This document shows, one piece after another, positions 26,396 to 35,500 of a stretch of 64,000 nucleotides of DNA. Source of the DNA: Chitinophagales bacterium (GTDB taxonomy: Bacteria > Bacteroidota > Bacteroidia > Chitinophagales > Chitinophagaceae); the NCBI GenBank assembly GCA_021323755.1, contig JAJPKJ010000074.1, forward strand, positions 62,001 to 126,000. The letters are read 5' to 3'. The notes under the pieces are model-generated. The model was not told where the DNA came from and ran no database searches. It saw only the letters and a list, made by a program, of their open reading frames with translations. How positions within the stretch are numbered: the first letter of the stretch is position 1; each line of letters begins with the position of its first letter. The translations under genes and the position numbers were made by a program.

Positions 26396-28005
26396 TGATG
26401 GGCCTTATCTTATATTTTGGAAAAGTACTTTTCATTTCTGGCATTCTTTACGGTTATTACTGCTTCGCTTTGCGAAACAAACAATTCCATCTATACAACA
26501 GGTTTTATCTCCTCCTCTCTGTACTGATATCCTTAATTCTCCCATGGATCAATATTCCTTTTCAGAATAATGATTCAAACGGCGCAACAAAAATCATACA
26601 CGTCATTTCTGTAAGTGGCTGGGAAGAAGCTATTATTATTACACCCCATCACCCCTGGCTATTCAGTTTACTAAACTGGCAAAATATTCTATTCACCGCT
26701 TACATTCTTATTTGCAGCATGCTGATCTTATTACTCATGAAAAGGGTACACGCTATTTTAAAAATTAAAAAGATATACCAATGGGAAGAAATTGACGATA
26801 TAAAACTTTTTTATACTCATGAGCCAAATTCTCCATTTTCATTTTTCAAAAATATTTTCTGGAATGAAGAATTGGATATCAGCAGCGATGCAGGAAATCA
26901 AATTTTGAGACATGAAATTTATCATGTTCGCAAAAAACATTCCTTTGATATTTTATTCTTTGAAACGATCAAGTGCGTTTTCTGGTTCAACCCTTTTTTC
27001 TTGCTGATAAGAAAAGAAACAAAGGTAATCCATGAATTTCTCGCCGATGAATATGCCGCCTCAGTAAGCGATAGATACGGATACGCAGAACTGTTGGTTT
27101 GGCAAACCGTGAATTCAAGGCAAATAAATATCATCAACACTTTTTTTCATAACCAAATAAAACGTCGTATAGCCATGCTCACACAATTAAAAAACAAACG
27201 CTATTATTATTTGAGCCGCGTAATGGCGCTACCGGTATTATTTATTTTGTTCTGCGCTTTTGGAACGAGAATAAAAATGATGAATCGCACTTTAGCAGCC
27301 CCAACTGGAACACAAAGAAATTTTTTGCCCAATACAGCAAATCCTTCCGCAATCTCAACGAATGCGGATACCACTGCCCCAACAATATTTTTCGATGGTA
27401 AAAATCAGAATTTCAAAATAGACTCATCAATGATCGATGCTATCGATAAAATTGAGGTTACAGAGAAAGCAATAATGATATATAAAAAGGATAAAACAAT
27501 ATTGCAAATAAACAGAAGTGGTCAGGAAGCAGGTTTTCCTTTGATGACAATTGATCCAACTGAATTGAAAAAGATTTCTATCCAGGGTAATGCTGCTATC
27601 TTTAATAAAAAAGATAATTCAAGCTTATTTGTCATACTGGACAAAAATTATAAAGATCAAGGGATGGCAGATAAAGAGGATATCGTTTTTACAAAGGTGG
27701 AAATAGAATCAACTTATCCCGGTGGTCAACAAGCATGGATACACTATCTGATGAATAATTTCAGATATCCCAACGAAGCAGTAAAAAAACAAATTCAGGG
27801 AACCGTTATCGTAAAATATATTGTTGACAAAGATGGTACCGTTACGAATGTTGAGGCCGAGAGTGGTCCTACTGAAGGTGGTTTGCGGGAGGAAGCCATT
27901 CGGGTCATAAAGGACAGCGGGAAATGGGTGCCAGCCATGCAAAACGGGCGAAAAGTGAAAGCCTACAAAAGACAGCCGATCATTTTTAAACTACAGGAGA
28001 AATAA
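26395..28005 (+). CDS. BlaR1-like M56 membrane metallopeptidase with C-terminal TonB domain
   Basis: A 536-residue sensor protease. Three membrane segments in the first 120 residues, then a cytosolic zinc-protease domain with HEIYH (173-177) and FLADEYA (215-221), a further membrane segment near 275-292, a Thr/Asn-rich periplasmic linker, and from about residue 447 a TonB-type C-terminal domain (GTVIVKYIVDKDGTV, GKWVPAMQNGRKV). In BlaR1 the sensor is a penicillin-binding domain; here it is replaced by TonB_C. The likely job is to cleave the co-encoded repressor on an envelope signal. Signal unknown. Confidence 0.88.
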   Translation: MMGLILYFGKVLFISGILYGYYCFALRNKQFHLYNRFYLLLSVLISLILPWINIPFQNNDSNGATKIIHVISVSGWEEAIIITPHHPWLFSLLNWQNILFTAYILICSMLILLLMKRVHAILKIKKIYQWEEIDDIKLFYTHEPNSPFSFFKNIFWNEELDISSDAGNQILRHEIYHVRKKHSFDILFFETIKCVFWFNPFFLLIRKETKVIHEFLADEYAASVSDRYGYAELLVWQTVNSRQINIINTFFHNQIKRRIAMLTQLKNKRYYYLSRVMALPVLFILFCAFGTRIKMMNRTLAAPTGTQRNFLPNTANPSAISTNADTTAPTIFFDGKNQNFKIDSSMIDAIDKIEVTEKAIMIYKKDKTILQINRSGQEAGFPLMTIDPTELKKISIQGNAAIFNKKDNSSLFVILDKNYKDQGMADKEDIVFTKVEIESTYPGGQQAWIHYLMNNFRYPNEAVKKQIQGTVIVKYIVDKDGTVTNVEAESGPTEGGLREEAIRVIKDSGKWVPAMQNGRKVKAYKRQPIIFKLQEK

Positions 28006-28014
28006 CAAAATATT

Positions 28015-28046
28015 TTGCCACGGATTGGGAGTCAAATCCGTGGCAA
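28015..28046. terminator. Bidirectional terminator between the M56 gene and purM
   Basis: A perfect 12-base inverted repeat TTGCCACGGATT / AATCCGTGGCAA with an 8-base loop, between convergent genes ending at 28005 and 28052. The following T tracts are short on both strands. Confidence 0.65.
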
Positions 28047-28051
28047 TCTTT

Positions 28052-29221
28052 CTAATAAACAATTTCTTCATCGCCAATTTTGAGCAGCAATTCCTTTTTG
28101 TTACCCGCTTCTACCCTTCCGACAATCTTTGCATCAAGGTTAAATTGCCTCGCCGCATTAATTATACATTCTGCCTCTTTTTCATTTGTGAAAATTTCCA
28201 GGCGATGGCCCATATTAAAAACCTGGTACATCTCACGGTTATCTGCATGTGAAGATTGCTGTATCAATTGAAAAATAACCGGCGGGTCAAAAAGATCATC
28301 TTTTATTATTTTGAAATCACCAGGCAAATATTTCATGCACTTGGTTTGCCCACCACCACTACAATGGACCAATCCATTAATTTTCTCAAAATACTCTTCC
28401 AATAAAATCTTCATTAATGGCGCATAGGTACGTGTCGGGCTCAATAAGAGTTTGCCTACTGTAGACGGCAAACCATGCACCATCAACTCATCAGTCATTT
28501 TATGCAACCCGATATAAACAACATGATCATCAAGAGAGGTATCATAAGATTCATGAAATTGGGCGCCGTAGGTTTTGTGTAGTAGATCATGCCGGGCGCT
28601 GGTCAATCCATTACTGCCAATCCCGCTATTATATTCCTTCTCGTAAGTTGCCTGTCCGAAACTGGCTACCCCCACGATCACATCTCCAGCTTTTATTTTT
28701 TCATTGGTAATCAATTTCTCTTTTTGCCAGCGAGCGGTCATCGTTCCATTAACAGCAATTGTTCTCACCACATCGCCAACGTCCGCAGTTTCGCCGCCGA
28801 GATAATAAATATTCACCCCAAACCCTTTTAATTCATCAAAAAATTGCTGCGTGCCATTAATGATCGCTTCTAAAATTTCTCCCGGAATATTTTTTTTATT
28901 CCGATCAATGGTAGAAGAAAAAAGAAGATTATCATAAATGCCTACACACAAAAGATCATCCAAATTCATGGCAACAGCGTCCTGGGCAATCCCTTTCCAA
29001 ACATTGATGTCGCCAGTTTCTTTCCAATATAAATAAGCAAGAATGGTTTTTGTCCCTGCGCCATCTGCATGCATTAAGTTCACCCAATCATTATCCCCGC
29101 CCAAGTAATCAGGATATATTTTGCAAAACGCAGCGGGAAATAACCCTTTATCTAATTTTTCTGTCGCTTTATGAACATCTTCCTTTTGAGCCGAAACGCC
29201 GCGCTGTGTGTATAAAGACAT
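28052..29221 (-). CDS. purM: Phosphoribosylformylglycinamidine cyclo-ligase (AIR synthetase)
   Basis: A 389-residue purine-synthesis enzyme that closes the imidazole ring to AIR using ATP. Landmarks: LMHADGAGTKTILAYLYW, QDAVAMNLDDLLCVG, YLGGETADVGDVV, and SNGLTSARHDLL. It belongs to the longer Bacteroidota form. Divergent from ribF with mirrored promoters in the 111-base gap. Confidence 0.92.
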   Translation of the reverse strand: MSLYTQRGVSAQKEDVHKATEKLDKGLFPAAFCKIYPDYLGGDNDWVNLMHADGAGTKTILAYLYWKETGDINVWKGIAQDAVAMNLDDLLCVGIYDNLLFSSTIDRNKKNIPGEILEAIINGTQQFFDELKGFGVNIYYLGGETADVGDVVRTIAVNGTMTARWQKEKLITNEKIKAGDVIVGVASFGQATYEKEYNSGIGSNGLTSARHDLLHKTYGAQFHESYDTSLDDHVVYIGLHKMTDELMVHGLPSTVGKLLLSPTRTYAPLMKILLEEYFEKINGLVHCSGGGQTKCMKYLPGDFKIIKDDLFDPPVIFQLIQQSSHADNREMYQVFNMGHRLEIFTNEKEAECIINAARQFNLDAKIVGRVEAGNKKELLLKIGDEEIVY

Positions 29222-29264
29222 GTATGTAGTTAGATTTGTGATGTACGATATAAGAAATAGCCTG

Positions 29265-29295
29265 CAAAACTAAATATTCAGTTTTCAATTATCAA
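29265..29295 (-). promoter_or_regulatory. Promoter of purM
   Basis: On the minus strand TAGTTTTG (29272-29265) is an exact -7 box, with TTG at 29295-29293 and a 20-base spacer. The ATG follows 43 bases after the -7 box. Confidence 0.55.
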
Positions 29296-29309
29296 TTTTC
29301 AATTATCAT

Positions 29310-29317
29310 TAGTTTTG
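29310..29317 (+). promoter_or_regulatory. Probable -7 box of ribF
   Basis: TAGTTTTG is an exact TAnnTTTG match 15 bases before the ribF ATG. With the purM box it forms a 9-base inverted repeat (GCAAAACTA / TAGTTTTGC). No clear -33 TTTG on this strand. Confidence 0.45.
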
Positions 29318-29332
29318 CACCACTTTTAAAAA

Positions 29333-30289
29333 ATGAATGTACACAGAAATCTAGATACGCTTCCCCTATTCAGTAATGCGGTCATTACCATTGGCACATT
29401 TGATGGCGTGCACACCGGCCATCAAAAAATTATTCAGCAATTAAAAGAAGAGGCAATAAAAATAGGCGGCGAAACAGTTATCATTACCTTTCATCCGCAT
29501 CCCCGAAAGATAGTGGGTGCCAAAGAAATAAAACTCATCAACACGCTCGATGAGAAAATAGAACTGCTCCAAAAACAGGAAATCGATCACCTGGTCATCG
29601 TTCCTTTCACCGAGATATTTTCGCAGCAAACTGCAGAAAACTATATTCACGATTTTTTAGTAAAAAAATTTCATCCACACACGATCATCATTGGTTACGA
29701 TCATCGTTTTGGGAAAGATCGTTCGGGGGATTATCATTTATTGGAAAGATCCAGCAAAAAGGAAAATTATATCTTAAAAGAAATTCCTGTTTATGTTCTG
29801 AATGAAATATCAGTAAGTTCAACGCAAATTCGTGAAGCTATTGCTGTGGGCGATATTTCAGGCGCCAATGAACTATTGGGATATGATTTCTTTTTTGAGG
29901 GAACTGTTGTTGAAGGAAATAAATTAGGTAGAACTATCGGTTTTCCAACGGCGAATCTAATCATTAAGGATGAAGAAAAATTATTGCCTGGTAATGGCGT
30001 ATATGCTGTGCAATCGTCAATAGTGAAAGATGAATTGTCGTTGGATTCACCATTGGCTGCTCACCATTCACGAAAAGCAATGATGAACATTGGTTTTCGT
30101 CCCACGGTTGATGGAACAAAAAAAACAATTGAGGTAAATATTTTTGATTTTGATGAAAATATTTATGGGAAAACATTACGCGTTTTTGTGAAGAAATTTT
30201 TACGCAGCGAAATAAAATTCAATGGAGTCGATGCATTGAAAGAACAACTGGCAAAAGATAAAGAAGCAGCGATGAATTTGAAAATGTGA
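29333..30289 (+). CDS. ribF: Bifunctional riboflavin kinase / FAD synthetase
   Basis: A 318-residue enzyme making FMN then FAD. N-terminal nucleotidyltransferase domain with GTFDGVHTGHQKII (21-34), GYDHRFGKDRSGD and ISVSSTQIREAI; C-terminal kinase domain with GRTIGFPTANL and NIGFRPTVDGTKKTIEVNIFDF. Residues about 228-248 (between GVYAV and AMMNIG) are longer than I expect for the family by roughly ten residues and include SPLAAHHSRK, whose DNA resembles spacer repeat words of this genome; see findings. Confidence 0.94.
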   Translation: MNVHRNLDTLPLFSNAVITIGTFDGVHTGHQKIIQQLKEEAIKIGGETVIITFHPHPRKIVGAKEIKLINTLDEKIELLQKQEIDHLVIVPFTEIFSQQTAENYIHDFLVKKFHPHTIIIGYDHRFGKDRSGDYHLLERSSKKENYILKEIPVYVLNEISVSSTQIREAIAVGDISGANELLGYDFFFEGTVVEGNKLGRTIGFPTANLIIKDEEKLLPGNGVYAVQSSIVKDELSLDSPLAAHHSRKAMMNIGFRPTVDGTKKTIEVNIFDFDENIYGKTLRVFVKKFLRSEIKFNGVDALKEQLAKDKEAAMNLKM

Positions 30290-30331
30290 AAATGCCTTTC
30301 TCGCCAACTTTATTGATCATCTCCGTACGCT

Positions 30332-31330
30332 TCACGCAATCATCTTTGCAATCATTTCTTTAAGCAGTGATGCATCTTCGGTGTTAATGCTGTTCACACC
30401 AACACTTTTCAGATTGTATTCGTGCAAAAGCAATATCGCGCTTTCAATGCCTTCATAGTTATAGGCTTTAGCAGCAGCGATATAATCCTTCACAAAAAAA
30501 GGGTTGGTGCCAATGTTTGCTGCAATTGTTTTTTCATCTTTTGATGACTGTCCGAAAAGCATATAAGTCTTGCTGAAGAAATTGTACAAAGCGGGTAATA
30601 TCATTTGAATAGGAGCAGCTTTGGGATTGGCCTCAAAATATTGCACGATGCGAATTGCTTTGGAGAGATTTTTTTTGACCAGTGCATCCTGCAATTCAAA
30701 AACATTGTATTCCTTACTCACTCCAACAAATCGTTCAATGTCATCATCATTGATATTCTTGCGCGCACCGAGATTTATCAGGATCTTCTCAACCTCATTA
30801 TTGATCCTGCTTAAATCATTCCCGATATGTTCTACCAATAATAGCAAGGCTTTGGCAGAAATGTTATACCCTTTTGATTTTATTAACTCACTCGTCCATT
30901 CAGGCAATTGATTATCGTACATTTTTTTTGAGGAGAATAATTCGGCCTTCTCTTTGATCAATTTGGCCATGCGGCTTCTTCCGTCAATTTTCTTTTCTTT
31001 ATAGGAAACAACAAAAATGGTTGATGCGAGCGGGTTCTCAATGTAGGGTTCAAGTTTTTCAATTTCCCGCATTTGCTGCGCTTCCTTTAATAATACAACC
31101 TGCCGGTCTCCGAACATCGGGTATTTTCTGCATGCATTGATAATATCCGCCCAAAAAGCATCCTTTCCATAAAAAATACTCAGGTTAAATGATGCTTCTG
31201 CCTCTGAAAGAATATGATGTTCTGCAAAATTCATCAATTCATCTATATAATATTCTTCTTCACCTTCAAGCCAATAAATGGGCCTGAATCTTTTTTGCTT
31301 CCAGTCGCCGAGAATTTTTTCAACAGTCAC
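30332..31330 (-). CDS. holA: DNA polymerase III delta subunit
   Basis: A 332-residue clamp-loader subunit that opens the sliding clamp. The best start is the GTG at 31330, giving MTVEKILGDWKQKRFRPIYW as in relatives; a TTG at 31351 is in frame and no ATG is available. Family features: RPIYWLEGEEEYYIDEL, the KYPMFGDRQVVLLKEAQQM strand, and the C-terminal AAA-lid and collar helices. Walker A is absent, as is normal for delta. Confidence 0.88.
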   Translation of the reverse strand: MTVEKILGDWKQKRFRPIYWLEGEEEYYIDELMNFAEHHILSEAEASFNLSIFYGKDAFWADIINACRKYPMFGDRQVVLLKEAQQMREIEKLEPYIENPLASTIFVVSYKEKKIDGRSRMAKLIKEKAELFSSKKMYDNQLPEWTSELIKSKGYNISAKALLLLVEHIGNDLSRINNEVEKILINLGARKNINDDDIERFVGVSKEYNVFELQDALVKKNLSKAIRIVQYFEANPKAAPIQMILPALYNFFSKTYMLFGQSSKDEKTIAANIGTNPFFVKDYIAAAKAYNYEGIESAILLLHEYNLKSVGVNSINTEDASLLKEMIAKMIA

Positions 31331-31542
31331 AAAATGATTTTTAAAATGCAATAATACATAAATCCCAGAAAGATGAAAATAAAGGAATTAATATAATGAG
31401 CTGATAATGAGAATCTAAAAATGTTATTAACCCTGGAAAACGACTATCTGTGGACAACTTTGGCACGGTTTTAGACCTACCCGAAACAGAATATATTTTA
31501 AGCTGTCAGCAAAACCTAAATTTTTAACTATAACATCAAACC

Positions 31543-32520
31543 ATGAGTACGACCAACTATCCATCAGCTATGCCGCAAAACGAACCACCAAGAAAAGATT
31601 ATAAGAATCTTGTTATTGGATTACTTGCAGCAGGCTTTTTAGGAACTTGGGGTTATGTGTTGTATAACAACAACAAACAAGACCAGGTTCAACAACAACA
31701 GCAAACACAAATTGCTAAAGTAACTGACGAAAAAGGCCAGATTCAGAAAAATTTTGACGACGCTTTAGTTCGTCTTGATTCTTTGACTGGAACAAACAAC
31801 AAAATGCAGTCTGAATTGAACGACCGTAATTCAGATATCGCAAAGAAAAAAGCAGAGATCCGCAGCATTTTGCATAAAAGCAATGCTACAAAAGAAGAAC
31901 TCGCTAAAGCAAAAACACTTATCAATGATTTGAATGGCAAGATCACTGACCTGGAAAAACAAGTTACTGATTTGACCGCTTCAAACACGCAGTTGACTGC
32001 TGACAAAACACAGTTAACTCAGGATAAGGAAAAATTGACACAGGATCTGCAGACAACTACAGCAACTAACCAGGATCTTTCAAAGAAAGTGGATATTGCC
32101 TCTACGTTGAACGCTTCCAACATCATGATTACTCCTGTTCATACTAAAGGTAACGGACAAGATAAAATGACCACTACAGCTAAAAAAGTTGATAAGTTGA
32201 TTATTTCTTTCGATGTTGACAATCGCATTGCTACTACAGGTCAAACTGATGTATATGTATGCATCACTTCTCCTGATGGCAAGCCGGTATCAGTAGCCGC
32301 TTTAGGTTCGGGAACATTTACAACACGCGATGAAGGTGACAAACCTTTCACTGCAAAAGTTGGAGTTGATTTCGAAGCTGGAAAAAAGAAATCAGTTCAA
32401 TTTGCCTGGAAACAAGATAGTCCATTCCAGAGAGGCCTTTATACAATTCAGATTTATCACAATGGATTCAAGATCGGAGAAGGAACAAAAGAACTGAAGA
32501 AAGGCGGAATTTTCGGATAA
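31543..32520 (+). CDS. Membrane-anchored coiled-coil protein with C-terminal beta domain
   Basis: A 325-residue protein: polar N-terminus, one membrane helix about 24-41 (LVIGLLAAGFLGTWGYVLY), a long heptad-rich coiled coil about 55-185 rich in Gln, Lys, Asp and Thr (including repeated NTQLTADKTQLTQDKEKLTQ), then a soluble beta-rich domain (LIISFDVDNRIATTG, TDVYVCITSPDGKPVS, GLYTIQIYHNGFKIGEG). The helix orientation suggests the C-terminal part is periplasmic. It has its own strong terminator. No named family is recognised; the C-terminal domain could be a ligand or peptidoglycan-facing sandwich. Confidence 0.75.
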   Translation: MSTTNYPSAMPQNEPPRKDYKNLVIGLLAAGFLGTWGYVLYNNNKQDQVQQQQQTQIAKVTDEKGQIQKNFDDALVRLDSLTGTNNKMQSELNDRNSDIAKKKAEIRSILHKSNATKEELAKAKTLINDLNGKITDLEKQVTDLTASNTQLTADKTQLTQDKEKLTQDLQTTTATNQDLSKKVDIASTLNASNIMITPVHTKGNGQDKMTTTAKKVDKLIISFDVDNRIATTGQTDVYVCITSPDGKPVSVAALGSGTFTTRDEGDKPFTAKVGVDFEAGKKKSVQFAWKQDSPFQRGLYTIQIYHNGFKIGEGTKELKKGGIFG

Positions 32521-32563
32521 TATAATTCTAAATAGTTACTCTGAAAAACCGATTAAAATAAAA

Positions 32564-32595
32564 AGCCCCGCTTATGGCGGGGTTTTACTTTTTAT
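32564..32595. terminator. Bidirectional Rho-independent terminator
   Basis: Inverted repeat CCCCGC-TTATG-GCGGGG (32566-32582), with T tracts on both strands, between convergent genes ending at 32520 and 32592. Confidence 0.85.
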
Positions 32596-35500
32596 AATAA
32601 TGCCCGGAGCGATGCCCTCCCGGTATGAATAATATTTCCTTCACCAGGTTTTCTTCCCTCGTATTGAAGACTCAATTCAAGATTGCCTCCTAATTTTTTT
32701 GTAAGATCAAAACTCCAGATAAAATTCTGACCGGGCAACAATCCATCTAAAATAGTATAGCTTACCGTTGTGTTAGCCGCGCCGGAATATTTAATTCCCG
32801 TGTAAGTAAATTTTCCATCCATTGATGTGCTTTGAAGAATATTATATTTCACTTCTGAGTTGATCGAATTAGAAGTGTAAACCTGTCCACCATAAGTTGC
32901 TGCATTTTTTTTGCTGTAAAATTTATACCCCATGGTGATGCGAAGTTTGGTTCCCTTTATATAGCTGAAATCAGGCTCTAATGAATATTGCTTAAGATTA
33001 TAATCGCTGCTGTCAATATCTGTGCTTGAACTGAATAATTGATTGATGCCTGTTTTAAAAATTCCGTTAAAAACAAAAGAACGGGAAAAACCAATGCGTG
33101 GTCTGAATGTCCATTCGTTCGTCATTCTGCTTTCGTAGCCATAAGTCAATAATGTTTTGCCGGAATTAACTGAATTATTAATATCAAAGCCCCATTTTGG
33201 ACTTGACTTATTGTAAGAAAAGGTATTGGTATAAATAGATGTTCTGGTGATCAGCGATGTATCTGTCAAAGGCAAATGTTTTGCCGGATTTAGCTGAACC
33301 AACCCATTGGCCTGCACTTTTTGATTCAATTGCAAGGAAGATTGAAAATTCATATTACCAATTATTTTTTTAATGCCTTTGCTTTTAAATGGATTGATAA
33401 TTGAACGCGGATTAATGCTGATGCTGTAATTAAATGTGTTGTAATTCGCTTTGATATATTCATTGGTCGGCGTATACACCCTTATAAATTGCCCCTGGTC
33501 TGCATACTGCGCCAGTACAAATTCATTGAGTTGCTGGATACCATCGCCATTCAAATCGATCCAGGTATATTGACCAGTTCCGGCTGGAACTTGCAAATAA
33601 GTGTAAATTTGTTTTTGCTCCTGCCCCGATCCGACCTCATACAAGACACTCCCGACAACCAAACCTTTCCATTCATTAATGACATATTCGGCCCTCCCAA
33701 GCAAAGTTTTATCCGGCTTTTGCGAAGTGACAGCCGTATCCGAGATCTGCAGTGTTCTGTAGGTTGCGGTAATATGAAACTGGTGGTGTTTATTCTTTAC
33801 AAAATCTGCGGTAAGATTTACACTTTTGCTTCTGTCTCCTTTCACCAATTCTTTTCCATGAGGATAAGAATTGTCGCGCGTAGTATAACTGATTGCCCAA
33901 TGATTTGGATTTTTTGCAGGAGATTTTAGGTAAGCCGTAAATGTTTCAAATGCAAAACTTGTTGCGGAGACGGTATCGGTGATCTTATCTTTTATTTCAT
34001 TGTGCTCAACAGCATAGTTTGCGCCAAGTGTATAATTCTTTAATTTGGTGAATTGTTTTGAAACATCAATTGTCGGTCGCCAATAATAACCCTTTCCATA
34101 AATACCATTGTCGTTTGTTAAACTAAACTGATCATTAATATTCCATCCGGAAATTTGCTGGCTATGCATGATGGTGTTGCGAACTCCATTGAAATCGCTG
34201 CCGCGCGTATAACTGTCGAACTGGTATTTTATCGAAGTCTTTTTCTTATCAGAAAGCAAAAAACTTGTAGAATATAAACTTTCATTATCACTACCCAATT
34301 GCAGTGGCAATCCCCAATCTCTTAAAAACTCGACCGTGCGCAATACTTCAATGGGCTTAAACCTCGCATCAACATATTCATAGGTCATATTGCTTATCAG
34401 TTGAAGACCGCTTTTTGATCCACTGAATGGATGGGTATTTTTTAATTGCATTTTGATTGCATACCCGTCATCGTTGGATTTATCAATAGTAGAAAGTGTA
34501 TTTACATCATAGTGGCTGCCTGCTCCTTCTACCGTAAATAAAGTTGATTTACTGATGTTGTAGTCCGCACCAACGCTCATTATCCGCTGTGTTTTGGGTG
34601 TGACCAAAAATTGCGCTGCAAGAAATTGTCCCTGGTGCTTACCATTAACCGGGGCTATCCACTGATAGACATTCCCATTGATTCCATTCAGGTTGGGGAT
34701 ATAATCGCCGTTGCCTATCCCGACGTCGACAAAGGAAAGATTGTACAATTTTGCTGTTGAATCAACCGAAAAAACGTACACCGAATCGTGATAGTACAAA
34801 CCATTTGCCGCATGATAGACCGTATCTATTTTTTTATACAGCACTTTTCCCGGACCCAAGGTATCCAGGGGCGCTACAGGATAAAATGCTTTATTGACGC
34901 TGTCGCCAACTCTATCTAAGAATTTTATCTGATCGGGATTGAGGGTTTGATTGATGGGTGAATTTCTCGCATCGCTATTATTAAAAATTCCGAAACGGAA
35001 TTTTAGCTTATTACCAAATTGCGTTTCATTAAACAAATACAAATTCACATTCAAATAATTCTGATCCGCATATTCAAATTCAACCTGGATTCTCGAATCC
35101 TGCGTTATCATTCGCTTGGGCGTGAATGTGATTTCTGCGGTGTTATAATTAATGATATAATCCTGGTCCTCGCCCCGTTGCATCATTTGTCCATCAATAT
35201 AGACTTTTTCTGTCCCGGCAAGCACAACAAAATAAAGTTCATTATTTGTTCCCTGCAGACGATATGGTCCCTGGTTGCCTTCTTGTCCCTGAAAAATGTT
35301 CCGGTTGAATTTCCCTTTCGCGATCGCTCCGCTTACTAATGTTCTGTTGCTAATGTTTTTTGTCAGTTGATTTGTTGTTTCAAAGGACGCGCCTTGCATC
35401 CTTTTATAAAAATTTAAAAAATATTGTTGATTTTGCCGCAGATCAATATCGCCCATGCTCAGGGCCCAGTTCTTCTTTTTGAACTGAAGAAAGATTTTAT

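Noticed and set aside
31448-31460. CTGTGGACAA, close to a reversed DnaA box, and TTATCCACC near 4998
   Set aside because: Each is a single site with one mismatch and there is no cluster, no dnaA/dnaN and no AT-rich unwinding element; not an origin.
33489-33929. 146-codon plus-strand frame inside the outer-membrane protein gene
   Set aside because: Antisense shadow of a long beta-rich coding sequence; no promoter or separate signal.
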